12,338 nt of DNA from Planctomycetaceae bacterium (GCA_015062085.1 SUVI01000122.1:1-12338), one strand, 5' to 3'; shown: positions 1 through 6,660, numbered from the stretch's first letter. Notes: a model not told the origin generated them from the sequence alone. Made by a program: numbers and translations.

Positions 1-127
1 GGATGGCTCCTCACTGGATGGCTCCTCACTGGATGGCTCCTCACTGGATGGCTCCTCACTGGATGGCTCCTCACTGGATGGCTCCTCACTGGATGGCTCC
101 TCACTGGATGGCTCCTCACTGGATGGC
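1..127. repeat. 15-bp tandem repeat, 8 perfect copies plus a partial (GGATGGCTCCTCACT)
   Basis: Eight identical 15-bp units fill 1-120 and seven more bases match before the array decays. The window begins inside the array, so the true copy number is unknown. The unit is five codons long and reads DGSSL in the frame that continues into the downstream open frame. The absence of any mismatch points to recent expansion or homogenisation. The minus strand of each unit contains GAGGAG. Confidence 0.97.
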
Positions 128-583
128 CCGTCTCTGGAAGTAAATTCCGCGTTTTCGATGAAAACTAAATTTCCGCACTCCAGCCATGCCCATTCTGCGC
201 GCGCTCCGCAGCCAAAAGTATCTGCGAAGCCCAAAGTACCAGCACAGCCCCAAACGCCGCCTTACGACGTCCCGCCGTTTTGCGATGAATCGGAAGCTTT
301 TGGTGCTGAGGAAGTGTTTGCGGAACCGGAAGATTTCGATCCCGGAATGTTCCGGCCGGCCTCTCCTCCGGCGAAAGCCCCAATTTCACAGAAGCAGAAA
401 CCGTCTTCCAAACGTGAAAAATTGCGAGAGCGTCTCAAATCGGACCACACCGCCCCCAAAGAGAGCGTTTCCTCGGTCTCTCAAACGCCGGCACTCAAAA
501 AACTGCCGGTAATTCCGGGACTGATGACGGGCGCGGATCTGCTTCGTCAGAAGGAAACGCCGCCGGATGAAGCCCCATTTTGA
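2..583 (+). CDS. Partial CDS (5' end outside window): DGSSL-repeat protein with low-complexity tail ending PDEAPF
   Basis: I do not recognise this gene. The frame is open from the window edge: the 15-bp repeat at the start reads DGSSL eight times, then DGPSL, and runs without a stop into the sequence beginning MKTKFPHSS at 158. The methionine at 158 is therefore probably internal and not a start. The rest is disordered-looking: a Pro/Lys/Gln segment ([15 protein letters not shown]), an acidic segment rich in Glu, Asp and Phe, a basic stretch ([12 protein letters not shown]), then a final PPDEAPF. No folded domain is visible. The C-terminus resembles the acidic ...D-x-P-F tip of bacterial single-stranded-DNA-binding proteins, but nothing else supports that identity. 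It is convergent with the FmdE gene, with a palindromic element between them. The catalytic or structural part must lie to the left of the window. Confidence 0.62.
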   Translation, partial: DGSSLDGSSLDGSSLDGSSLDGSSLDGSSLDGSSLDGSSLDGPSLEVNSAFSMKTKFPHSSHAHSARAPQPKVSAKPKVPAQPQTPPYDVPPFCDESEAFGAEEVFAEPEDFDPGMFRPASPPAKAPISQKQKPSSKREKLRERLKSDHTAPKESVSSVSQTPALKKLPVIPGLMTGADLLRQKETPPDEAPF

Positions 584-619
584 ACACGGATCTCCATTTC
601 GCAGGCTTTCGAGCGTTAG

Positions 620-913
620 AAATTTAGGTTCATCCGGGAACTGCGTACCAGTTTTACCACGGAAGACACAGAAAACACACAGAGCTACTCAGAAAAGGGA
701 ACACGAAAAGCACGAAAAAACACGGAAGTCGCGAAATTTTTTGATTTTTTAAAAATTCTTTTGCGTCTTTTCGTGTTTTCCGTGAAATTCGTGTCTGGGC
801 ACGTTCACTGCCTTTTTTCTTCTTTCTTTTCAGTGTGTTTCTGCGTCTCTTTTGCGCTCTCCATGGTGAGATCGGACCTGATCGGTACGCAGTTGCCGGA
901 AGAGCCGAAATTT
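620..913. mobile_element. MITE-like palindromic element with about 30-bp terminal inverted repeats
   Basis: The outer arms at 620-649 and 884-913 are inverted copies that match at 26 of 30 positions, including the uninterrupted core AACTGCGTACC. Inside them the left half is rich in ACACGAAA and CACGG motifs, while the right half carries the complements (TTTTCGTG, CCGTGAAATTCGTG). An AT-rich centre lies near 736-757. The whole stretch can fold as one long imperfect hairpin. No coding frame is convincing. It fills the gap between two convergent genes, so it may also end transcription from both sides. No transposase is in the window; calling it mobile is inference from the terminal repeats and from a related core at 12014-12110. 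Confidence 0.6.
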
Positions 914-934
914 AACGCCCATTGAAGCACCGCC

Positions 935-1510
935 TCACTCCTGAGACGCTTTCGCGGCGCAGACCCGGCAAAGACGCAGACCGTTCACCTCTTCCAGACG
1001 CGTTTCCATCGTCCCTTCTCCGCACGCTGCACACGGTATCGTTTTGTGCAGACGCGCACATTGAGGCATCGGTTCATTCGGAGCACTCACAAGAAAAACG
1101 TCTTCCAGCTCCGCTTCCATCAGCCGATCGATCATCTCTTGGCGCAGTTTCTTTCCCTCCTCACTGTCACGGGCCAGCCCTTCCATTCGGGAGCGCAGGT
1201 CGGCACACAGTTCCGGATCCAGAATGATGCGGACGCCCTTTCCGTCAGAACGTCGAAAGAACGTAAATGCAGCCTTTCCGTAGTCGCGAAAAATGAAATT
1301 TCCCTTTCCAAAAGTGCATCCGGTAAGGAATTGGACCGCGTCGACCGCACACATGTCGTTTTCCACGATCGCGACGATCTCTTCGTCTTTCGCGGATCCG
1401 ATCTCCTGCAGGCAGTATTCGGCAGCCCGCAGACCAATGGTCAGACCGGGACAATGGTGTCCGTGAAATGCGACCGCAGCCTGGATCTGTTCCGGGGTAA
1501 GTTTCGTCAT
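935..1510 (-). CDS. FmdE-family protein with C-terminal treble-clef zinc finger
   Basis: This 191-aa protein matches the FmdE family (Pfam PF02663), named after a gene linked to molybdenum formylmethanofuran dehydrogenase in methanogens. Its role in bacteria is unknown. Visible hallmarks are FHGHHCPGL (H16, H18, C20), an ENDMCAVDAVQ segment (C54) and GCTFGKGN (C65), giving the His/Cys set typical of the core. A C-terminal CxxC-17-CxxC pair (C160, C163, C181, C184) matches the auxiliary treble-clef zinc finger known from crystal structures of the family. The start is well supported by AAAGGAGG (complement of 1517-1524), six bases from the ATG. It is the last gene of the metal-transport operon, 87 bp after the ATPase stop, and its ribosome binding site is the strongest in the operon. 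An accessory role in metal handling is inference. I see no formylmethanofuran dehydrogenase subunits here. Confidence 0.9.
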   Translation of the reverse strand: MTKLTPEQIQAAVAFHGHHCPGLTIGLRAAEYCLQEIGSAKDEEIVAIVENDMCAVDAVQFLTGCTFGKGNFIFRDYGKAAFTFFRRSDGKGVRIILDPELCADLRSRMEGLARDSEEGKKLRQEMIDRLMEAELEDVFLVSAPNEPMPQCARLHKTIPCAACGEGTMETRLEEVNGLRLCRVCAAKASQE

Positions 1511-1597
1511 GGAAATCCTCCTTTGATCTAAATTTCAAATCGAGTCAAATTTTCTAAATATCTGTAAGGAAACGACCGCAGGAACAGCTCCATCTCG
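1511..1597 (-). promoter_or_regulatory. Ribosome binding site and spacer between ATPase and FmdE genes
   Basis: This 87-bp spacer is the only real gap inside the minus-strand operon. It contains the near-perfect Shine-Dalgarno AAAGGAGG (complement of 1517-1524) six bases before the FmdE start. I see no clear terminator or convincing -35/-10 pair, so read-through from the ATPase gene is the simplest reading. Confidence 0.6.
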
Positions 1598-2530
1598 TCA
1601 CTCCTGTACGACCGCCGTCCGCCGCCCCTCGAGCTCATGGATCCGGATCGAAAGTCCATAGACCTCCGAAAGTTTCTCCTCCGTCACGTCTTCCGGGGCA
1701 GTTTCCGCAGCGACGGCTCCATCTTTCAAAAGAAGAAGCCGGTCAGCATAGCGGAGCGCATCGTTGATGTCGTGGAGCGTCAGGACGATCGAAACACCGT
1801 CTTCCCGAGCGATCCTGCGCAAAAGAGTCAGGATCTCCGTCCGGTTCTTCCAGTCCAGTGCGCTCGTCGGTTCATCCAGAAGAATGAGACGCGGTTCCTG
1901 CGCCAAAACACGCGCCAAAGCGGCCTTCTGAAGTTCACCGCCGCTGAGCGTATCGAGAGTCTGAGCGGCTTTTTCCGTCAGATCAAGACGCGCCAGCACT
2001 TCGCAAACTTTCTGCTCATCCTCCCGTCCGGAATTCCACGTCCGATGCGGAAGCCGGCCGAGAAGAACGGAATCAAAAACCGTCAGACCGCTTGAGGCCG
2101 TACGCTGCGGCGCGTACGCAGTGAATTTCGCGCGCTCTCCAGGACGCATTTTCAAAAGGTCTCTTTCTCCGAAATAGACCCGGCCAGAAGAAGGAAGCAG
2201 GATCTGATCCAGGCAGCGAAGGAGCGTCGTTTTTCCGCAGCCGTTTGGTCCAAGGATCGCGAAGACGCCGGCCGGCGGGACCTGAAAGGAAACACCGTGC
2301 AGGATCTCGCGCTTTCCATACTGAAACGCAAGTGAATCGACTCTCAGCTGCGGCGTTCCGCAGTCAGAGACGTTCCGCATCTCCGAAAATCTCTTCACTC
2401 CGTCTCCGGTCCCGGCAGGATCCGCAGAGGAAACGAAAGAAGTGGAAGTCATGGAAGCTGTAGAAGCTGTGGAAGTAATGGAAACTGCAGAAGCTGTGGA
2501 AGTAATGGAAGGCTGCACAAAATTCTTCAT
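1598..2530 (-). CDS. ABC transporter ATPase, FecE/BtuD class (metal-chelate or cobalamin importer)
   Basis: This 310-aa cytoplasmic ATPase would power import through the neighbouring permease. All ABC motifs are visible: Walker A GPNGCGKT (94-101), Q-loop Q142 in AYAPQ, signature LSGGE (195-199), Walker B LILLDE (215-220) with the catalytic Glu, and the switch His in LTLHD (H253). Its order after a FecCD permease and a binding protein puts it in the iron-siderophore/B12 importer class. About 60 residues precede the usual start of the domain (LRVDSLAFQYG). They are Ser/Thr/Ala-rich and come partly from a 27-bp repeat. The ATG at 2530 overlaps the permease stop as ATGA, which favours it. M51 (2380) is an alternative start that would remove the tail. 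The substrate cannot be told from the ATPase. Confidence 0.93.
   Translation of the reverse strand: MKNFVQPSITSTASAVSITSTASTASMTSTSFVSSADPAGTGDGVKRFSEMRNVSDCGTPQLRVDSLAFQYGKREILHGVSFQVPPAGVFAILGPNGCGKTTLLRCLDQILLPSSGRVYFGERDLLKMRPGERAKFTAYAPQRTASSGLTVFDSVLLGRLPHRTWNSGREDEQKVCEVLARLDLTEKAAQTLDTLSGGELQKAALARVLAQEPRLILLDEPTSALDWKNRTEILTLLRRIAREDGVSIVLTLHDINDALRYADRLLLLKDGAVAAETAPEDVTEEKLSEVYGLSIRIHELEGRRTAVVQE
2442..2512. repeat. 27-bp tandem repeat, about 2.6 copies, in the ATPase N-terminal extension
   Basis: A 27-bp period is visible on the plus strand: the block beginning AGAAGCTGTGGAAGTAATGG occurs at 2462 and again at 2489, and a diverged partial copy (GTGGAAGTCATGGAA) starts at 2442. The unit is nine codons and produces the SITSTAS-type residues near the ATPase N-terminus, just inside the gene boundary. 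Confidence 0.85.
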
Positions 2531-3507
2531 TCCGAAACACCGCCTTTCCGATTTGCCAGCTGAATGAGCATGAGAAGGAAAAGCGGAGCGCCGATGAATG
2601 CCGTCAGGATCGCAACGGGCATCAGACGCGGAGCTAGGACTAGGCGTGCGGCAGTGTCGGAGACCAAAAGGAGGATCGCGCCGCTAAAAAAAGAGAGCGG
2701 AAGGACAAAACGGTAGTCTTCCCCCACAAGCAGTCGGCAAAGATGCGGTACGACCAGTCCCACGAAGCCGATGATGCCGAGCGCGGCAGTCAAGATCGCC
2801 GTAAGGAGCGAGCCGAGGACCATCACGGAAAGCCTGATCCTTCGCGTAGGGACTCCGAGTCCGCGTGCCGTTTCTTCACCGAGAGAAAGCGCGTTGAATT
2901 TCCAGCTCTGGAGCATGAACCAGGCTCCTGCGAGAGGCACAAGAACGGCCAAAACGCAGATCGTCGGCCACGTTCCGCGCTGCGTATCGCCGAAAGACCA
3001 GTAGACGATCGACGCGAGCTGCTGCTCGTCCGCAATGTACTGCATCAGCATGATCCCGGCAGAATAGAAAGCACTGAGCGCCACACCGATGAGGATGATG
3101 GTTTCCGGCCGAACACTGCGTTTCGCCGCCAAAAGCAGGATCAGAAGGACTGCCAGAAGCGCACTAAGAAACGCGCCGAAGGTCACTTGGATCGCCGAGA
3201 CCGCCATTCCGCCGCAAATGACCGCAAGCGCAGCACCAAAAGCGGCCGCGCTGGAAACTCCAAGCGTGAACGGCGAACTCAGCGGATTGCGAAGGACCGC
3301 CTGCATCGAGGCTCCCGTCACGGAAAGTCCCGCACCTGCCAAAATCGCCGTGAAGGCCTGCGGGATCCGCGAGTTGAAAAGAATGGCCTTCCCGGCTGCG
3401 TCCAGATCCCAAAGTGAAAGACGAGCCGAACCCAAGTGAATGCAGATCGTGAAAATGACTGGGAGCATCAGGACGGAGATCAAGATCCAAAGCACACGCC
3501 GATTCAT
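2527..3507 (-). CDS. ABC transporter permease, FecCD/BtuC family
   Basis: This 326-aa inner-membrane permease has the normal length for the family and about ten hydrophobic segments. Family landmarks include GASMQAVLRNPLSSPFTLGV in the first third, and later GFVGLVVPHLCRLLVGEDYR and MPVAILTAFIGAPLFLL, which match the conserved coupling and C-terminal regions of FecCD proteins. I place the start at MNRRVLWIL (3507), not at the upstream methionine at 3591. AGGAGG (complement of 3515-3520) sits exactly seven bases before this ATG, and the ATG overlaps the binding-protein stop as ATGA. The longer version would begin with an implausible GGRA repeat. Its own stop overlaps the ATPase start in the same way. 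The substrate is probably a metal chelate or corrinoid; the nearby nikR favours nickel, by inference. Confidence 0.95.
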   Translation of the reverse strand: MNRRVLWILISVLMLPVIFTICIHLGSARLSLWDLDAAGKAILFNSRIPQAFTAILAGAGLSVTGASMQAVLRNPLSSPFTLGVSSAAAFGAALAVICGGMAVSAIQVTFGAFLSALLAVLLILLLAAKRSVRPETIILIGVALSAFYSAGIMLMQYIADEQQLASIVYWSFGDTQRGTWPTICVLAVLVPLAGAWFMLQSWKFNALSLGEETARGLGVPTRRIRLSVMVLGSLLTAILTAALGIIGFVGLVVPHLCRLLVGEDYRFVLPLSFFSGAILLLVSDTAARLVLAPRLMPVAILTAFIGAPLFLLMLIQLANRKGGVSE

Positions 3508-4721
3508 GGAGAGACCTCCTGCACGCCCTCCTGCACGCCCTCCTGCACGCCCTCCTGCACGCCCTCCTGCACGCCCTCCTGCGAGATACACTCCATCAAA
3601 ACGGGACGAAAGACCTGACTCCGAAGCGGTTCTGCGACCTCGTCCATGACCGAAGCCCCAGTCAGAAACTCAAAGATCTCCCGGACTTTCGCCTCCAAGT
3701 CCACGTCCGTGAACGCTTCCGGATAGAGGGTCTTTCCAATGAACCACGCATTGGCGAGCCGGGCTTCCAGATTCGCCTGGTAGGAGGAATTCGGGTAAAG
3801 CGCAAACACGCGGCCGTTCTTCACCGCGTCCAGCTGACGGTAGAGCGGGTCGGTCTGCAGTTCCTGGATCCCGTTTTTCCCCGGTACGTTCATGGTCCCC
3901 AAATCGAGAAAAACAACCTGCGGGTCCCAAAGCAGGATCTGCTCACGCGAGACCGCCATCTGCTCGGCTGGAATGAGTTCCTGAACGCCATCCCGAACGA
4001 CATTTTGCGCCCCGACCCACACGAATGGCGGGTAATCGGACGACGTGGAATGGAATCCATGCGCGCCGCGGTACGAAAGCCCTCCAAGATAGACTCTCGG
4101 TCTCTGGTGCGGCAGAAGTTTCGGACAGCGTCTCTGAAGTTCGCGGACATTTTCCTCAATAAACGCAATGACCGCCTCCGCACGCTGCGAAACGCCAAGT
4201 TCTCTGCCAAGCAGCCGAAGGGAAGCGTAAAGCGTCTCGCGTTCCTCGCCCAGATCTCCGTAGAGAAACTCCTTCACCGGGATCCCCGTCCGCGACTCCA
4301 GAACTTTCGGATCCATCCCAGCCCCCGTGTTTTTCGAGCGAAGAATGAGTTCCGGCCTTTTCTCAAGCGTCAGGATCGCCTCAATATTCTGCCGGCCGTG
4401 GCTTTCTCCCGTAACGGGAAGACGGCGCAAATGCGGACACGCGATCCGGTAAGGGACCGTCTGAGAGTCGTCTTTCTCGATCTGCTCGACTCCAGACACC
4501 CGGTCCGCGCAGCCAAGATAGACCGCAAGACGCAAACTTCCGGCTCCATCGCAGAGTATGACCGACGGACAGACTGCAACGGGCTCCTTTTCATCCGTCT
4601 CCAGCACTTCCCCCCTCTCTTTTTCCGCACGGTCCAAAGACGTTCCCGGCTCCGAGCTCCCGCACCCGCAGAGAAAAAGGCCGAAAACCAGAAAAAACAC
4701 CATCGCAGTCATCTTTCTCAT
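3504..4721 (-). CDS. Solute-binding lipoprotein of a FecB/BtuF-type ABC importer
   Basis: This 405-aa protein fits the periplasmic-binding-protein type 2 family (Pfam PF01497). It begins with a lipoprotein signal peptide: MRKM, a hydrophobic stretch, then the lipobox L-C-G-C with the lipidated Cys at residue 20. The body shows family features: LAVYLGCADRVSGVEQ, ILTLEKRPELILR, a central VYLGGLSYRGAHGFHST segment, QILLWDPQVVFLDLG, and VKNGRVFALYPN near the end. I chose the ATG at 4721 because it gives the signal peptide and overlaps the DUF1559 stop as ATGA. The upstream start at 4808 would add 29 charged residues ahead of the signal. The C-terminus is five QEGV repeats plus QEVSP, produced by the 12-bp array and unlikely to be part of the fold. 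The ligand is unknown; a nickel or other metal chelate is inferred from context. Confidence 0.9.
   Translation of the reverse strand: MRKMTAMVFFLVFGLFLCGCGSSEPGTSLDRAEKERGEVLETDEKEPVAVCPSVILCDGAGSLRLAVYLGCADRVSGVEQIEKDDSQTVPYRIACPHLRRLPVTGESHGRQNIEAILTLEKRPELILRSKNTGAGMDPKVLESRTGIPVKEFLYGDLGEERETLYASLRLLGRELGVSQRAEAVIAFIEENVRELQRRCPKLLPHQRPRVYLGGLSYRGAHGFHSTSSDYPPFVWVGAQNVVRDGVQELIPAEQMAVSREQILLWDPQVVFLDLGTMNVPGKNGIQELQTDPLYRQLDAVKNGRVFALYPNSSYQANLEARLANAWFIGKTLYPEAFTDVDLEAKVREIFEFLTGASVMDEVAEPLRSQVFRPVLMECISQEGVQEGVQEGVQEGVQEGVQEVSP
3515..3582 (-). repeat. 12-bp tandem repeat carrying AGGAGG in every copy (minus strand GCGTGCAGGAGG)
   Basis: Five perfect 12-bp units plus eight bases of a sixth. 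On the minus strand every unit contains AGGAGG, a perfect Shine-Dalgarno core. The array encodes the C-terminal QEGV repeats of the binding protein. Its last AGGAGG (3515-3520) is positioned as the ribosome binding site of the permease gene. Confidence 0.96.
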
Positions 4722-5851
4722 TCCGTTCCGCTCTCCTCTTCTTTTCCGTTTCGGCTTCCCATCGCCTGAAAGAGGCTCCGTTCGATCCCGTTCGAGAAAA
4801 ACCGGCATGAACCGTCCGCCGTCATGCAGTTCGCACCGCCCAAATGAGCACTTCTGGCAAAATAAAATCCCATCTGCTGAGAACTCGAGCCCGTACTGTC
4901 AGGAAAAGCCGGATTCGGAGGCATCGCCGCGACGGCCCCAGTGAAAAGCGACCTTCCGAAAAGCCAGCCGGCTCCGCGATTCCCCTGAAATTTGGACGCC
5001 TCCATTCCCCAGGCACGCAATTGAGACTCCGATGGATCCGAAACGCCGGCAAAACCCGGTTCTGCTGAGTTCCCCTTCAAACTCCCGCTGGTTCCGACCT
5101 GACGTCCGATGACGGGATCCTTTTCCGAATTCTGATGATTTCCGAGAAGCGATTCCGCAAGCATCAGCGTGTTGCTCGTTCCGTCCGGGATCATGCCGAA
5201 CGTGACTTTCGACTCGCAGTAAAAGATCCCGTCCGTCGGAAACCGCATGTCGTAACTGGTCCCTTTTCCGGAACCTACGACGACCATGAAATTCGTTCCA
5301 TTCAGGCTCGCTCCCTCACCCGCTCCGTCGAGCTGGTACTCGGTAAAGACCGGATCTTCGCCGTCGCTCGGACAGAGATAGGACGCGATCCTCACCGACG
5401 CAGCACGCGACTGGGCCGGGTTGAGTTTCATGTTCCCCTTGCTTCCGCTCATGGGAGGCACGGAGTAGTCGATCAGCTGATTTACGCCGTCCTGCTCCAT
5501 AAACGGCAGGATCCGCGCCTGCACCGAAAATCCGCACATTTCCGTCACCGAAGACCCCATCCCTGGAAAGTACCCCATCTGGCTCTCGTAATTTAGGATT
5601 GCAAGCCCCGTCTGACGCAGATGATCCGCGCAGTTCATCCGACGCGCTGCTTCCCGTGCCTGCTGAACTGCCGGAAGAAGCAGACCGACCAGCATACCGA
5701 TGATCGCAATGACGACCAGAAGCTCCACGAGCGTGAAACCGCGAAAAAATACAGACGAAGCTCTGCGAAAACGGCGAATGTGCCTGCACACACTTTCCCG
5801 CGTACATTCCCGTCTCGCGGAAGGTTTGAAAACTGGCTGGCGGGTCGGCAT
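4718..5851 (-). CDS. DUF1559 prepilin-like protein (H-X9-DG family), first gene of the ABC importer operon
   Basis: This 377-aa protein has a basic 38-residue leader and a type IV prepilin cleavage and methylation site, G38/F39 with Glu at mature position 5 (FTLVELLVVIAIIG). A hydrophobic helix and an amphipathic QQAREAARRMNC segment follow. The C-terminal H336-X9-D346-G347 fits the H-X9-DG motif of planctomycete DUF1559 proteins (Pfam PF07596). A prepilin peptidase would process it and leave it anchored in the membrane with the globular part outside the cytoplasm. Its biochemical role is unknown. The start is backed by GAGGGAG (complement of 5860-5866), eight bases from the ATG, and a good promoter upstream. 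Its stop overlaps the lipoprotein start as ATGA, so it is translationally tied to the importer. That is unusual, since these genes usually appear as scattered paralogues. Confidence 0.93.
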   Translation of the reverse strand: MPTRQPVFKPSARRECTRESVCRHIRRFRRASSVFFRGFTLVELLVVIAIIGMLVGLLLPAVQQAREAARRMNCADHLRQTGLAILNYESQMGYFPGMGSSVTEMCGFSVQARILPFMEQDGVNQLIDYSVPPMSGSKGNMKLNPAQSRAASVRIASYLCPSDGEDPVFTEYQLDGAGEGASLNGTNFMVVVGSGKGTSYDMRFPTDGIFYCESKVTFGMIPDGTSNTLMLAESLLGNHQNSEKDPVIGRQVGTSGSLKGNSAEPGFAGVSDPSESQLRAWGMEASKFQGNRGAGWLFGRSLFTGAVAAMPPNPAFPDSTGSSSQQMGFYFARSAHLGGANCMTADGSCRFFSNGIERSLFQAMGSRNGKEEESGTE

Positions 5852-5885
5852 GAAAAGGTCTCCCTCAGGAAAAATAATACGAATT

Positions 5886-5908
5886 CTAAAATCGTAATAC
5901 TATTTTAG
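5886..5908. promoter_or_regulatory. Candidate operator: CTAAAAT-N9-ATTTTAG over the -10 box
   Basis: A perfect 7+7 inverted repeat with a 9-bp spacer covers the -10 element of the operon promoter. Flanking GAATT (5881-5885) and AATTC (5912-5916) add outer symmetry with a small offset. A dimeric or tetrameric repressor bound here would block the promoter. NikR, encoded next door, is the natural candidate, but the sequence is not the E. coli NikR box (GTATGA-N16-TCATAC). Confidence 0.5.
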
Positions 5909-5929
5909 CAAAATTCACCGTGTTGTCAA
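5902..5929 (-). promoter_or_regulatory. Sigma70-type promoter of the DUF1559/ABC operon
   Basis: On the minus strand TTGACA (complement of 5924-5929) is followed after 16 bp by TAAAAT (complement of 5902-5907). The -10 box lies about 50 bp before the DUF1559 start. The operon therefore has its own promoter and does not depend only on read-through from nikR. Confidence 0.72.
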
Positions 5930-6025
5930 GACTTTTCCCGCCAGAAAAAGAGATTTCAGGAAAAATTTCTTCCAATCCGGACTCGATCGACCGCAAAACG
6001 CTCTTTTCAGAAACAAGACCTCTTT

Positions 6026-6442
6026 TTAGAAATGGTGTCCCGCCGTCGTCATGGTGAGCGAACAGTGCGTCATCCCCTTGATCGTCTCCAGACCATGAAA
6101 AAGTTTTTTCAATTCCTCGACCGGCCCTTTCACGATGATGTTTTCCATACAGTTGTGATGGTCGAGATGCGCGTGCTGCGAGCAAAGGACCAACGCGCCG
6201 AAATCATGCTGTTTCCCGATGATCTCATCCAGCATCCGCGATCTATGGTGGTCATAGACCAGCGTGATGACTCCGGCAACGACTTCTCCGTCTTTCCATT
6301 CCTGCTCGATCAGCGAGGCTTTGATCAGCTGTTTCACGGCCTCCGAGCGCGTCGGAAACCCTTGGCGTTTGATCTGTGCGTCGAACTGCTCAAGCACATG
6401 TTCTTCCAGTGTGATCGAAATTCGTGAAAGCTGACTTCCCAT
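6026..6442 (-). CDS. nikR: Nickel-responsive transcriptional regulator NikR
   Basis: This 138-aa protein is full length for NikR. The N-terminal ribbon-helix-helix DNA-binding domain (SRISITLEEHVLEQF ... TRSEAVKQLI) is followed by the ACT-like metal-binding domain. All four high-affinity nickel ligands are present with exact family spacing: H79 in KQHD, H90 and H92 in HAH, and C98 (E. coli H76, H87, H89, C95). I use the ATG at 6442, preceded by GGAGAG seven bases upstream. A TTG at 6460 could extend it by six residues. Known NikR proteins repress or activate nickel uptake and nickel enzyme genes when nickel-loaded. It lies 174 bp upstream of the importer operon in the same orientation and has its own promoter. 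In Helicobacter, FecDE-type importers have been implicated in nickel uptake under NikR control, which fits this context. Confidence 0.95.
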   Translation of the reverse strand: MGSQLSRISITLEEHVLEQFDAQIKRQGFPTRSEAVKQLIKASLIEQEWKDGEVVAGVITLVYDHHRSRMLDEIIGKQHDFGALVLCSQHAHLDHHNCMENIIVKGPVEELKKLFHGLETIKGMTHCSLTMTTAGHHF

Positions 6443-6505
6443 AAAAAATCTCTCCGGCAACTCGGAAATTTTCGCACTTCATTTTCCAAAATGATTTCTA
6501 TTTCT

Positions 6506-6534
6506 ATTTTAATTGGAAATGAAAATTTTGTCAA
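6506..6534 (-). promoter_or_regulatory. Sigma70-type promoter of nikR, with a flanking inverted repeat
   Basis: On the minus strand TTGACA (complement of 6529-6534), 17 bp, then TAAAAT (complement of 6506-6511), about 64 bp before the nikR ATG. TTTCCAA at 6483-6489 and TTGGAAA at 6513-6519 form an inverted repeat with a 23-bp gap across the -10 and start region. It could be an autoregulatory site, but the AT-rich background weakens this. Confidence 0.65.
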
Positions 6535-6600
6535 GGGTCGGCACAAGATTTCGGACAAGAAGATGGAAATTTCGAAAAAGGATCCCGCGTTGACGCCTGC

Positions 6601-6660
6601 CAAGACCGACAATTTGAAGACCGAAAATTTGAAGACCGGCCATTTGAAGACCGGCCATTT
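6601..6660. repeat. 15-bp tandem repeat, 4 copies, in the nikR/efflux intergenic region
   Basis: Four 15-bp units end at 6660; the last two are identical (GAAGACCGGCCATTT) and the first two differ at a few positions. They lie between two divergent promoters. The unit length is again a multiple of three. A short open frame reads through as DNLKT/ENLKT/GHLKT, but I see no support for a gene here. Confidence 0.9.

Noticed and set aside
1..127. CRISPR-like array at the left edge
   Set aside because: Units are contiguous 15-mers with no spacers, so this is a simple tandem repeat.
3507..3591. Longer permease start at 3591, giving an N-terminal GGRA repeat
   Set aside because: The extension is only the alternative-frame reading of the repeat inside the lipoprotein gene. 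The ATG at 3507 has an ideal Shine-Dalgarno and an ATGA overlap.
4721..4808. Longer lipoprotein start at 4808
   Set aside because: It puts 29 charged residues ahead of a normal lipoprotein signal peptide and overlaps DUF1559 by 91 bp.
1598..5851. Cobalamin riboswitch upstream of a BtuFCD operon
   Set aside because: The leader between the promoter and the DUF1559 start is only about 40-50 bp, too short for a cobalamin riboswitch, and no B12-box-like sequence was seen.
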